64,000 nt of DNA from Limnoperna fortunei (taxonomy: Eukaryota; Mollusca; Bivalvia; Mytilida; Modiolidae), in contig OX104124.1 in NCBI GenBank assembly GCA_944474755.1, forward strand, positions 6,102,437 through 6,166,436, written 5' to 3'. Shown piece after piece: positions 44,151 to 57,118 of this stretch (the first letter of the stretch is position 1; each line of letters starts with the position of its first letter). Below the pieces are notes generated by a model. It was given only the letters and a program-made list of their open reading frames with translations. It made no database searches and was not told where the DNA came from. A program made the translations under genes and the position numbers.

Positions 44151-46342
44151 TTAAAGTTCCTTTCTTCCTTCGGAAGAAAAAATCATGTTTTCCACATCAA
44201 GCGACATTTTTTACACCGCAGCGTAAACAAAAATGTTTTTTTTTCTATATAAAAGTACATAACTGCACAAAATATACGTGAAACGTAGCAGAAAACCATG
44301 CAAAAATGACTTGTCACATCCTAGTATCGAACTCAGGATGTCAGTATTGCCAGCTCAGCGCTCTATCCACTGCGCCACGGAAGCTTGTTGATGACATATC
44401 AAATTTTGACGTATATATACCTTCTATGTGTTTTCTACATTTAAAATACAAAGACATTTTATATTGTTTTCGTGTATTTACAAATGAAATAAATAAGAAA
44501 GACAGAAAATTCTTTGATTTTTATTTATGAAATACATATAGAACGCTTTGATCTGAGTGGGCAACGTCTGATGTCACGTGACCAGGCTATTATATTATCG
44601 TGGACTTAGTTTTAATCAAGTCACTTGGGGGGCTGACATTGGACAGTTAACATGGATATATTACATATGATCGCGATATACATATAAGTATCATCAAAAT
44701 TACGTTTCGCGACGTCAACAGTGATGCTATTTTGACAGTTTAATTCAAAGTAATGTTACTTTCAATTCATTGTAATAGGGAAACCGTTTCTTTGTTCGGT
44801 AAAATACAGCAGTCGTGCATACCGGACGACACTCGATGTCATTTCAAAATAAATGCTCAAGTAGAAAAAATGTTTGTTTCAGCTAGAACAACTCATGAAG
44901 ACATAATTCAGATGTATATTTTAAGGATTTATCAATGCACAAACATTCAACCGCTGAAATCTAGGGGGTACCGATTGGGTCTCGACATTTGATTTTCTCT
45001 GCCGATTTTCGATTTTGTTGACATTTATGCACATCCGAGATACTTGGTTGGGGTAAAATCGACATTCTAAATCGATTGGCGCCATTTTCGAAAGGCTAGG
45101 ATTTATGGTTTTTCTGAAAATCGCGATTTTTGCATAAAAAACCTATCTTTAACTTTCATGACCTGGAAATTTTTTTATCGTTCGTCAGAATGATTTCTAC
45201 TGTAGCGACAATTCAAGGACATCGATCCCCGAACTATTTGGCGTCCATTTTGTTTCACCATTCTCTGTGGTCTAGGATGAAATCTGCACACTACATTCTG
45301 ATGGGGTACCTTAGAAACACCCCCCCCCTTTTATTTTTGCAGGCTGGCGGAATACCCTAAAATTCCCCATGTTTTTGCCCATGCCTGGCACCAAATTGTA
45401 TTGCGACATGTAGCAAGCTAAAAAAACAAAGCGAATCCAAAGGTACAAAAATTCACATGTCGCTGTACTGAAACCCAGGTGACCTTGACCTTTGACCTTG
45501 TGACCTTGGGCAAGGTCAAGGTGAAAGTTGACATTTTACCTATTACAAGTTATTGCCTATCTTTTACCGTTTCAAGGGAATAGCGATGGCGAGACAATGT
45601 CAAAATTTCAAACGTGACCTTGACCTTTGACCTTGTGTCCATTTTCAAGGTCAAGGTCAATGATGACAAATGATATAAGGTTTCATGTATATATCTGTTA
45701 TAGTTACTGAGATATAGTGATCTAATGTAACTCACAATGCATATTATTGGTCTAAGGGGAGACAACTCTTATAAAATGTCAAATAAAAAAAGTGACGATT
45801 CAAGATCTTAATATGATACACATTTTGGTAAAGGTTTCAGTTCTCTATCTATTATAGTAAAGGAGGAGATCTGCACACAACAAAGGGTCAAAAATTAGAA
45901 CATGACCTTGACCTTTGACCTTGTGACCTTTTTCAAGGTCAAGGTCAATGATGACCAACTGTGAAATATCTAGTCTTTATTACCTCTGGTTCATGAGTTA
46001 CTCTGGTCAAAAATGTACTTGCAATAAATAAGGGGAAATAACTCCATAAGAAGGTGAAAATTTCTTTAATGCGATATGTTATAAAGTGTCGCAATCCTTC
46101 GCTGAACATTTTGGAACAACTTTTATTGCGATATCTTTTACAGTTTCAAAGTTAATCTGCGCACAAGCTTTTTTATGACAGGGGAAATAACTCCGTAAAG
46201 AAAAAGTGTTCGGTGTGACAGGGTCAACTGCGAAAGCGTAATGTCTCATACATTCATAGTACAAAATGTCTTTACGACATGTCGCGAAACAAAATTTATA
46301 ATAAGGAAAAAAAGTTGGCGGAAAAAAAATAAGAATAATAAT
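44151..46342. repeat. Array monomer L2
   Basis: Junction hairpin TTTCTTCCTTCGGAAGAAA at 44161-44179. A class b tRNA-like segment lies on the minus strand at 44321-44380 (A box TGGCGCAGTGG with GATAGAGCGC after it; B-box-like GAGTTCGATAC). Poly-C at about 45320. Near-identical to L5 and L6 over most of its length. Confidence 0.9.
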
Positions 46343-46575
46343 AAGAAACAGACTAATAACAGTAAGTCTTTCCACTGGAAAGTGGAAAGCCTTAATAATA
46401 AGAAGAAACAGACAAAATGCAATAAGTCTTTCCACTGGAAAGTGGAAAGCCTTAATAATAATAATAATAAGAAACAGAAGAATAACAGTAAGGCTTCCCA
46501 CTCGGAAGTGGAAAGCCTTAATAAGAAACAGAAGAATAATAGAAAGGCTTCCCACTCGGAAGTGGAAAGCCTTAA
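46343..46575. repeat. Hairpin mini-array h2, four units
   Basis: Two units have the arm pair CTTTCCACT/AGTGGAAAG; two have CTTCCCACTC..GAAGTGGAAAG, with a C in the left arm that is not matched in the right arm. The spacers vary in AAT copy number. Confidence 0.93.
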
Positions 46576-48746
46576 TAATATAGGTTCATTTGTGACTTCG
46601 CCACAAATAATCATGGCTTACCACTTCCATCGACATTTTTTACACCGCGGCGTAAAAAAATTTCAGTTTTTTTTTTGTTTTTTCTATATAAAACACCATA
46701 ACTGCATAAAATATACGTGAAACGTAGCAGAAAAGCATGCAAAAATCATATGTCACATCCTAGGCTCGAACCGACGATGTCAGTCTTGCCAGCCCTCGTT
46801 GATACCACTGGACCACGGAAGACGATATGCAGAAAGTCAAATTTTGACGTATATATACCTTCAATGTGTTTTCTACATTTAAAATACAAAGACATTTTGT
46901 AATGTTTTCGTGTATTTACCAATGAAATAAATAAGAAAGACAGAAAATTCTATGATTTTTATTTATGAAATACAAATAGAACACATTGATTTGACTGGTC
47001 GAGACGTCTGATGTCACGTGACAATGCTACATATTATCGTGGACTTATAAAAAAAAAAAAAAAAAAAATAGAAAACAGGCGTCATACGTACTGTATACAT
47101 ATGATCGCCGTCAACAATGATGCAATTTTGACAGTTTAATGTTACTTTCAATTCATTGTAAAAGGAAAAACGGATTTTTCTTCGGTGAAATACAGCAATC
47201 GTACGTACCAAACGACACTCGATCGCGCGCATTTTATTGTCATTTCAAAATAAATGCAAGTGGAAAAAATGTTTGTTTCAGCTAGAACAACTCACGAAGA
47301 CACAATTCAGATGTATATTTCAAGGATTTATCAATGCACAAACATTCAACCGCTGAAATCTAAGGGGTCCCGATGGGGTCTCGACATTTGATTTTTTCTG
47401 CCGATTTTCGAGTTTGTTGACATTTATGCACATCCGAGATACATGGTTGGGGTAAAATCGACATTCTAAATCGATTGGCACCATTTTCGAAAAGCTAGGA
47501 TTTATGGTTTTTCTGAAAATTGCGATTTTTGCATAAAAAACCTATCTTCAACTTTCATGACCTGGACATTTTTTTATCGTTCGTCAGAACGATTTCTACT
47601 GTAGCGACAATTTAGGGACATCGATCCCCGAACGATTTGGCGTCCATTTTGTTTCACCATTCTCTGTGGTCTAGGATGAAATCTGCACACTACATTCTTA
47701 TGGGGTCCCCTTAGAAACACCCCCCCCCCTTTATTTTTGCAGGCTGGCGGAATACCCTAAAATTCCCATGTTTTTGCCCATGCCTGGCACCAAATTGTAT
47801 TGCGACATGTAGCAAGCTAAAAATACAAAGCGAATCCAAAGGTATAAAAATTCACATGTCGCTGTACTGAAACACAGGTGACCTTGACCTTTGACCTTGT
47901 GACCTTGCGCAAGGTCAAGGTGAAAGTTGACATTTTACCTATTACAAGTTATTGCCTATCTTTTACCGTTTCAAGGGAATAGCGATGGCGAGACAATGTC
48001 AAAATTTCAAACGTGACCTTGACCTTTGACCTTGTGTCCATTTTCAAGGTCAAGGTCAATGATGACCAATGATATAAGGTTTCATGTATATATCTGTTAT
48101 AGTTACTGAGATATAGTGATCTAATGTAACTCACAATGCATATTATTGGTCTAAGGGGAGACAACTCTTATAAAATGTCAAATAAAAAAAGTGACGATTC
48201 AAGATCTTAATATGATACACATTTTGGTAAAGGGTTCAGTTCTCTATCTATTATAGTAAAGGAGGAGATCTGCACACAACAAAGGGTCAAAAATTAGAAC
48301 ATGACCTTGACCTTTGACCTTGTGACCTTTTTCAAGGTCAAGGTCAATGATGACCAACTGTGAAATATCTAGTCTTTATCACATCTGGTTCATGAGTTAC
48401 TATGGTCAAAAATGTACTTGCAATAAATAAGGGGAAATAACTCCTATAAGAAGGTGAAAAATTCTTCACTGCGATATGTTATAAAGTGTCGCAATCCTTC
48501 GCTGAACATTTTGGAACAACTTTCATTGCGACATCTTTTGCGGTTTCAAAGTTTATCTGCACACAAGCTTTTTTATGACAGGGGAAATAACTCCGTAAAG
48601 AAAAAGTGTTCGGTGTAGCAGGGTCAACTGCGAAAGCGTAATGTCTCATAAACCCATAGTACAAAAGGTCTTTTCGACATGTCGCGAAACAAAATTTATA
48701 ATGGGAAAAGAAAAGTTGGCGGAAAAAAATAAGAATAATAATAATA
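46576..48746. repeat. Array monomer L3
   Basis: ATTTGTG..CACAAAT junction hairpin, class a tRNA-like segment at 46761-46818, an A-run at 47047-47068, poly-C at about 47720. It pairs with L4 as a near-identical copy about 5.32 kb away. Confidence 0.9.
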
Positions 48747-50209
48747 AATATAGGTTCAATCGTTCTAAAGAACGATTAATAGGTTTTCCACTTCAAAAGA
48801 AGACCTTAAATAAATGACCTTGAAACCAAAAAGCTAAGAAACATACGTAATTTGTCTATAGCAATTAATAAGAACAAAAATTATTAAAGAACTATTTAGA
48901 TATCTTTAAAAATAAGAAAGGTCATTAAATAGGACGTAAGAAAACTTGAATGACCTTGACAACTGATCTTTTAATCTACGTAAATATTACTTATAGGCAA
49001 TAGCATTAAAAGAATAAGCCATTCAAAATACATAGTACCATGAAAAACATTTATAAAGGACTTTGACCTTGACTTTTACAGCATGACCTTGACCATGCTG
49101 AAGGTCAACAGTGATCAACATTGAAGATTTTATGCCAATATCTCTTAAAGTCATTGAGATATGACTACTTATAATATATACAAAAAAATTAGAAAATGAC
49201 CTTGACCTTTGACCTTGTATTTGTGGTCAAGGTCAAGTGTCCCAATGGTCTATAGTGAAGACCCCATGCCTCTACTATCAATAGTTGATAAGCAATTAAT
49301 GAAAAACTTTTTATCAATGGTTGTAATGGGCGATAACTCCTATAAGATGAAGCCGGATCCTTTCCTTCTAAATAGAAAAAAGTTGCGCCTTTATGAGGCC
49401 AACATTTTTTCCATTTGAACTTATTGCCTATATTTTACCGTTTTAAAGGAATAGCGATGACAAGACAATGCAAAAATTTCAAACGTGACCTTGACCTTTG
49501 AACTTGAGTCCATTTTCAAGGTCAAGGTAAATGATGACTAATGATATAAGGTTTCATATAAAAATCTGTTATAGTTACTGAGATAAAGTGATATAATGCA
49601 ATTCACAATATATTTCAGTGGTCTAGGGGAGATAACTCTTATAAAAATGTCAAATAAAAAAAGTGACGATTCAAGATCTTAATATGATACACATTTTGGT
49701 ACAGGTTTCAGTTCTCTATCTATTATAGTAAAGGAGGAGATCTGTACACAACGCAATATCAAAAATTAGAATGTAACCTTGACCTTTGACCTTGTGACCT
49801 TTTTCAAGGTCAAGGTCAATGATGACCAACTGTGAAATATCTAGTCTCTATCATCTCTGGTTCATGAGTTACTATGGTAAAAAATGTACTTGCAATAAAT
49901 AAGGGGAAATAACTCCTATAAGAAGGTGAAAATTTCTTTAATGCGATATGTTATAAAGTGTCGCAATCCTTCGCTGAACATTTTGGAACAACTTTTATTG
50001 CGATATCTTTTACAGTTTCAAAGTTAATCTGCACACAAGCTTTTTTATGACAGGGGAAATAACTCCGTAAAGAATAAGTGTTCGGTCTGCCAGGGTCAAC
50101 TGCGAAAGCGTAATGTTTCATACATCCATAGTACAAATGATCTTTACGACATGTCGCGAAACAAAATTTATAATGAGAAAAGAAAACTTGGCGGAAAAAA
50201 AAGAATAAT
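48747..50209. repeat. Array monomer S3
   Basis: AATCGTTCTAAAGAACGATT junction hairpin. It carries S-variant bases (GTGGTCAAGGTCAAGTGTCC at 49222, GAACTTGAGTCC at 49498) that are shared in part with S7 and S8 and not with S2, S4, S5 or S6. Confidence 0.88.
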
Positions 50210-51688
50210 AAATATAGGTTCAATCGTTCTAAAGAACGATTAATAGGCTTTCCACTTCAAAAGAAGACCTTAAATAAATGACCTTGAAACCAAAAAGCTA
50301 AGAAACATACGTAATTTGTCTATAGCAATTAATAAGAACAAAAATTATTAAAAAACTATTTAGATATCTTTAAAAATAAGAAAGGTCATTAAATAGGACG
50401 TAAGAAAACTTGAATGACCTTGACAACTGATCTTTTAATCTACGTAAATATTACTTATAGGCAACAGCATTAAAAGAAGCCATTCAAAATACATAGTACC
50501 ATGAAAAACATTTATAAAAGACTTTGACCTTGACTTTTACAGCATGACCTTGACCATGCTGAAGGTCAACAGTGATCAACATTGAAGATTTTATGCCAAT
50601 ATCTCTTAAAGTCATTAAGATATGACTACTTATAATATATACAAAAAATTAGAAAATGACCTTGACCTTTGACCATGTATTTGTTTTCAAGGTCAAGGGT
50701 CCTAATGATCCATAGTGAAGACCCCATGCCTCTACTATCAATAGTTGATAAGTAATTAATGAAAAACTAATTATCAATGGTTGTAATGGGGGATAACTCC
50801 TATAAGATGAAGCCGGATCCTTTCCCTCTAAATAGAAAAAAGTTGCGCCTTTATGAGACCAACATTTTATCCATTATAACTTATAGCCTATCTTTTACCG
50901 TTTCAAAGTAATAGCGATGACAAGACAATGCCAAAATTTCAAACGTGACCTTGACCTTTGACCTTGTGTCCATTTTCAAGGTCAGGGTCAATGATGACCA
51001 ATGATATAAGGTTTCATATATATATCTGTTATAGTTACTGAGATATAGTGATATAATGCAATTCACAATACATTTTATTGGTCTAGGGGAGATAACTCTT
51101 ATAAAAATGTCAAATAAAAAAAGTGACGATTCAAGATCTCAATATGATACACATTTTGGTAAAGGTTTCAGTTCTCTATCTATTATAGTAAAGGAGGAGA
51201 TCTGCACACAACCAAGTGTCAAAAATTAGAACATGACCTTGACCTTTGACCTTGTGACCTTTTTCAAGGTCAAGGTCAATGATGACCAACTGTGAAATAT
51301 CTAGTCTATATCACCTCTGGTTCATGAGTTACAATGGTACAAATTGTACTTCCAATAAATAAGGGGAAATAACTCCTACAAGGAGTCGTCAAAATACTTT
51401 GCGCGATATGTAACAAATTGTCGCAATCCATAGCTGACCATTTTGCAACAACTTTTATTGCGAAATCTTTTACGGTTTCATAGTTTATCTGCACACAAGC
51501 TTTTCTGTAACAGGGGAGATAACTCCGTAAAGAACAAGTGTTCGGTGTGCCAGGGTCAACTGCGAAAGCGTAATGTCTAATACATCCATAGTACAAAATG
51601 TCTTTACGACATGTCGCGAAACAAAATTTATAATGGGAAAAAACAGTTGGCGGAAAAACAATAAGAATAATAATAATAATAATAATAA
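50210..51688. repeat. Array monomer S4
   Basis: S2/S5/S6-like 5' part with the AATCGTTC hairpin. The end carries a long (AAT)n run (51660-51688) that leads into hairpin cluster h3. Confidence 0.88.
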
Positions 51689-51899
51689 TAAGAAACAGAC
51701 TAATAACAATAAGTCTTTCCACTGGAAAGTGGAAAGCCTTAATAAACAGACGAATTACAAGAAGGTTTTCCACTGGAAAGTGGAAAACCTTAATAAACAG
51801 ACGAATTACAAGAAGGTTTTCCACTGGAAAGTGGAAAACCTTAATAAGAAACAGAAGAATAATAGAAAGGCTTCCCACTCGGAAGTGGAAAGCCTTAAT
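51689..51899. repeat. Hairpin mini-array h3, four units with paired arm changes
   Basis: Unit 1 has CTTTCCACT/AGTGGAAAG. Units 2 and 3 have AAGGTTTTCCACT (from 51762) paired with AGTGGAAAACCTT, so both arms changed together and pair over 13 bp. Unit 4 is of the CTTCCCACTC type. Confidence 0.94.
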
Positions 51900-54068
51900 A
51901 ATATAGGTTCATTTGTGACTTCGCCACAAATAATCATGGCTTACCACTTCCATCGACATTTTTTACACCGCGGCGTAAAAAAATTTCAGTTTTTTTTTTT
52001 GTTTTTTCTATATAAAACACCATAACTGCATAAAATATACGTGAAACGTAGCAGAAAAGCATGCAAAAATCATATGTCACATCCTAGGCTCGAACCGACG
52101 ATGTCAGTCTTGCCAGCCCTCGTTGATACCACTGGACCACGGAAGACGATATGCAGAAAGTCAAATTTTGACGTATATATACCTTCAATGTGTTTTCTAC
52201 ATTTAAAATACAAAGACATTTTGTAATGTTTTCGTGTATTTACCAATGAAATAAATAAGAAAGACAGAAAATTCTATGATTTTTATTTATGAAATACAAA
52301 TAGAACACATTGATTTGACTGGTCGAGACGTCTGATGTCACGTGACAATGCTACATATTATCGTGGACTTATAAAAAAAAAAAAAAAAAAAATAGAAAAC
52401 AGGCGTCATACGTACTGTATACATATGATCGCCGTCAACAATGATGCAATTTTGACAGTTTAATGTTACTTTCAATTCATTGTAAAAGGAAAAACGGATT
52501 TTTCTTCGGTGAAATACAGCAATCGTACGTACCAAACGACACTCGATCGCGCGCATTTTATTGTCATTTCAAAATAAATGCAAGTGGAAAAAATGTTTGT
52601 TTCAGCTAGAACAACTCACGAAGACACAATTCAGATGTATATTTCAAGGATTTATCAATGCACAAACATTCAACCGCTGAAATCTAAGGGGTCCCGATGG
52701 GGTCTCGACATTTGATTTTTTCTGCCGATTTTCGAGTCTGTTGACATTTATGCACATTCGAGATACATGGTTGGGGTAAAATCGACATTCTAAATCGATT
52801 GGCACCATTTTCGAAAAGCTAGGATTTATGGTTTTTCTGAAAATTGCGATTTTTGCATAAAAAACCTATCTTCAACTTTCATGACCTGGACATTTTTTTA
52901 TCGTTCGTCAGAACGATTTCTACTGTAGCGACAATTTAGGGACATCGATCCCCGAACGATTTGGCGTCCATTTTGTTTCACCATTCTCTGTGGTCTAGGA
53001 TGAAATCTGCACACTACATTCTTATGGGGTCCCCTTAGAAACACCCCCCCCTTTATTTTTGCAGGCTGGCGGAATACCCTAAAATTCCCATGTTTTTGCC
53101 CATGCCTGGCACCAAATTGTATTGCGACATGTAGCAAGCTAAAAATACAAAGCGAATCCAAAGGTATAAAAATTCACATGTCGCTGTACTGAAACACAGG
53201 TGACCTTGACCTTTGACCTTGTGACCTTGCGCAAGGTCAAGGTGAAAGTTGACATTTTACCTATTACAAGTTATTGCCTATCTTTTACCGTTTCAAGGGA
53301 ATAGCGATGGCGAGACAATGTCAAAATTTCAAACGTGACCTTGACCTTTGACCTTGTGTCCATTTTCAAGGTCAAGGTCAATGATGACCAATGATATAAG
53401 GTTTCATGTATATATCTGTTATAGTTACTGAGATATAGTGATCTAATGTAACTCACAATGCATATTATTGGTCTAAGGCGAGACAACTCTTATAAAATGT
53501 CAAATAAAAAAAGTGACGATTCAAGATCTTAATATGATACACATTTTGGTAAAGGGTTCAGTTCTCTATCTATTATAGTAAAGGAGGAGATCTGCACACA
53601 ACAAAGGGTCAAAAATTAGAACATGACCTTGACCTTTGACCTTGTGACCTTTTTCAAGGTCAAGGTCAATGATGACCAACTGTGAAATATCTAGTCTTTA
53701 TCACATCTGGTTCATGAGTTACTATGGTCAAAAATGTACTTGCAATAAATAAGGGGAAATAACTCCTATAAGAAGGTGAAAAATTCTTCACTGCGATATG
53801 TTATAAAGTGTCGCAATCCTTCGCTGAACATTTTGGAACAACTTTCATTGCGACATCTTTTGCGGTTTCAAAGTTTATCTGCACACAAGCTTTTTTATGA
53901 CAGGGGAAATAACTCCGTAAAGAAAAAGTGTTCGGTGTAGCAGGGTCAACTGCGAAAGCGTAATGTCTCATAAACCCATAGTACAAAAGGTCTTTTCGAC
54001 ATGTCGCGAAACAAAATTTATAATGGGAAAAGAAAAGTTGGCGGAAAAAAATAAGAATAATAATAATA
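51900..54068. repeat. Array monomer L4
   Basis: Near-identical to L3, including the A-run and the class a tRNA-like segment (52085-52142). It differs by isolated substitutions (for example GGCGAGACAAC for GGGGAGACAAC near 53478) and poly-C length. Confidence 0.9.
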
Positions 54069-55539
54069 AATATAGGTTCAATCGTTCTAAAGAACGATTA
54101 ATAGGTTTTCCACTTCAAAAGAAGACCTTAAATAAATGACCTTGAAACCATAAAGCTAAGAAACATACGTAATTTGTCTATAGCAATTAATAAGAACAAA
54201 AATTATTAAAAAACTATTTAGATATCTTTAAAAATAAGAAAGGTCATTAAATAGGACGTAAGAAAACTTGAATGACATTGACAACTGGTCTTTTAATCTA
54301 TGTAAATATTACTTATAGGCAATAGCATTAAAAGAAGAAGCCATTCAAAATACATAGTACCATGAAAAACATTTATAAAGGACTTTGACCTTGACTTTTA
54401 CAGCATGACCTTGACCATGCTGAAGGTCAACAGTGATCAACATTGAAGATTTTATGCCAATATCTCTTAAAGTCATTAAGATATGACTACTTATAATATA
54501 TACAAAAAATTAGAAAATGACCTTGACCTTTGACCTTGTATTTGTTTTCAAGGTCAAGGGTCCTAATGATCCATAGTGAAGACCCCATGCCTCTACTATC
54601 AATAGTTGATAAGTAATTAATGAAAAACTAATTATCAATGGTTGTAATGGGGGATAACTCCTATAAGATGAAGCCGGATCTTTTCCCTCTAAATAGAAAA
54701 AAGTTGCGCCTTTATGAGACCAACATTTTATCCATTATAACTTATAGCCTATCTTTTACCGTTTCAAAGTAATAGCGATGACAAGACAATGCCAAAATTT
54801 CAAACGTGACCTTGACCTTTGACCTTGTGTCCATTTTCAAGGTCAAGGTCAATGATGACCAATGATATAAGGTTTCATATATATATCTGTTATAGTTACT
54901 GAGATATAGTGATATAATGCAATTCACAATACATTTTATTGGTCTAGGGGAGATAACTCTTATAAAAATGTCAAATAAAAAAAGTGACGATTCAAGATCT
55001 CAATATGATACACATTTTGGTAAAGGTTTCAGTTCTCTATCTATTATAGTAAAGGAGGAGATCTGCACACAACCAAGTGTCAAAAATTAGAACATGACCT
55101 TGACCTTTGACCTTGTGACCTTTTTCAAGGTCAAGGTCAATGATGACCAACTGTGAAATATCTAGTCTATATCACCTCTGGTTCATGAGTTACAATGGTA
55201 CAAATTGTACTTCCAATAAATAAGGGGAAATAACTCCTACAAGGAGTCGTCAAAATACTTTGCGCGATATGTAACAAATTGTCGCAATCCATAGCTGACC
55301 ATTTTGCAACAACTTTTATTGCGAAATCTTTTACAGTTTCATAGTTTATCTGCACACAAGCTTTCCAGTAACAGGGGAGATAACTCCGTAAAGAACAAGT
55401 GTTCGGTGTGCCAGGGTCAACTGCGAAAGCGTAATGTCTAATACATACATAGTACAAAATGTCTTTACGACATGTCGCGAAACAAAATTTATAATGGGAA
55501 AAAACAGTTGGCGGAAAAACAATAAGAATAATAATAATA
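54069..55539. repeat. Array monomer S5
   Basis: Close copy of S6 (1,471 bp away) and S4. AATCGTTC junction hairpin at the start. The 3' end runs directly into S6 with no hairpin cluster between them. Confidence 0.88.
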
Positions 55540-57005
55540 AATATAGGTTCAATCGTTCTAAAGAACGATTAATAGGCTTTCCACTTCAAAAGAAGACCTT
55601 AAATAAATGACCTTGAAACCAAAAAGCTAAGAAACATACGTAATTTGTCTATAGCAATTAATAAGAACACAAATTATTAAAAAACGATTTAGATATCTTT
55701 AAAAATAAGAAAGGTCATTAAATAGGACGTAAGAAAACTTGAATGACCTTGACACCTGATCTTTTAATCTACGTAAATATTACTTATAGGCAATAGCATT
55801 AAAAGAAGAAGCCATTCAAAATACATAGTACCATGAAAAACATTTATAAAGGACTTTGACCTTGACTTTTACAGCATGACCTTGACCATGCTGAAGGTCA
55901 ACAGTGATCAACATTGAAGATTTTATGCCAATATCTCTTAAAGTCATTAAGATATGACTACTTATAATATATACAAAAAATTAGAAAATGACCTTGACCT
56001 TTGACCTTGTATTTGTTTTCAAGGTCAAGGGTCCTAATGATCCATAGTGAAGACCCCATGCCTCTACTATCAATAGTTGATAAGTAATTAATGAAAAACT
56101 AATTATCAACGGTTGTAATGGGGGATAACTCCTATAAGATGAAGCCGGATCCTTTCCCTCTAAATAGAAAAAAGTTGCGCCTTTATGAGACCAACATTTT
56201 ATCCATTATAACTTATAGCCTATCTTTTACCGTTTCAAAGTAATAGCGATGACAAGACAATGCCAAAATTTCAAACGTGACCTTGACCTTTGACCTTGTG
56301 TCCATTTTCAAGGTCAAGGTCAATGATGACCAATGATATAAGGTTTCATATATATATCTGTTATAGTTACTGAGATACAGTGATATAATGCAATTCACAA
56401 TACATTTTATTGGTCTAGGGGAGATAACTCTTATAAAAATGTCAAATAAAAAAAGTGACGATTCAAGATCTCAATATGATACACATTTTGGTAAAGGTTT
56501 CAGTTCTCTATCTATTATAGTAAAGGAGGAGATCTGCACACAACCAAGGGTCAAAAATTAGAACATGACCTTGACCTTTGACCTTGTGACCTTTTTCAAG
56601 GTCAAGGTCAATGATGACCAACTGTGAAATATCTAGTCTATATCACCTTTGGTTCATGAGTTACAATGGTACAAATTTTACTTCCAATAAATAAGGGGAA
56701 ATAACTCCTACAAGGAGTCGTCAAAATACTTTGCGCGATATGTAACAAATTGTCGCAATCCATAGCTGACCATTTTGCAACAACTTTTATTGCGAAATCT
56801 TTTACGGTTTCATAGTTTATCTGCACACAAGCTTTTCTGTAACAGGGGAGATAACTCCGTAAAGAACAAGTGTTCGGTGTGACAGGGTCAACTGCGAAAG
56901 CGTAATGTCTCATACATCCATAGTACAAAATGTCTTTACGACATGTCGCGAAACAAAATTTATAATGGGAAAAGAAAACTTGGCGGAAAAAAAAGAATAA
57001 TAATA
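55540..57005. repeat. Array monomer S6
   Basis: Close copy of S5. It ends in TTGGCGGAAAAAAAAGAATA and leads into hairpin cluster h4. Confidence 0.88.
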
Positions 57006-57118
57006 ATAAACAGACAAATAACAGGAAGGCTTTCCACTCGGAAAGTGGAAAGCCTTAATAATAAGAAACAGACTAATAACAGTAAGTCTTTCCACTGGAA
57101 AGTGGAAAGCCTTAATAA
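57006..57118. repeat. Hairpin mini-array h4, two units
   Basis: Unit 1 has AAGGCTTTCCACT paired with AGTGGAAAGCCTT, a perfect 13-bp stem around CGGAA-type loop bases. Unit 2 is the AAGTCTTTCCACT form. Confidence 0.93.
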
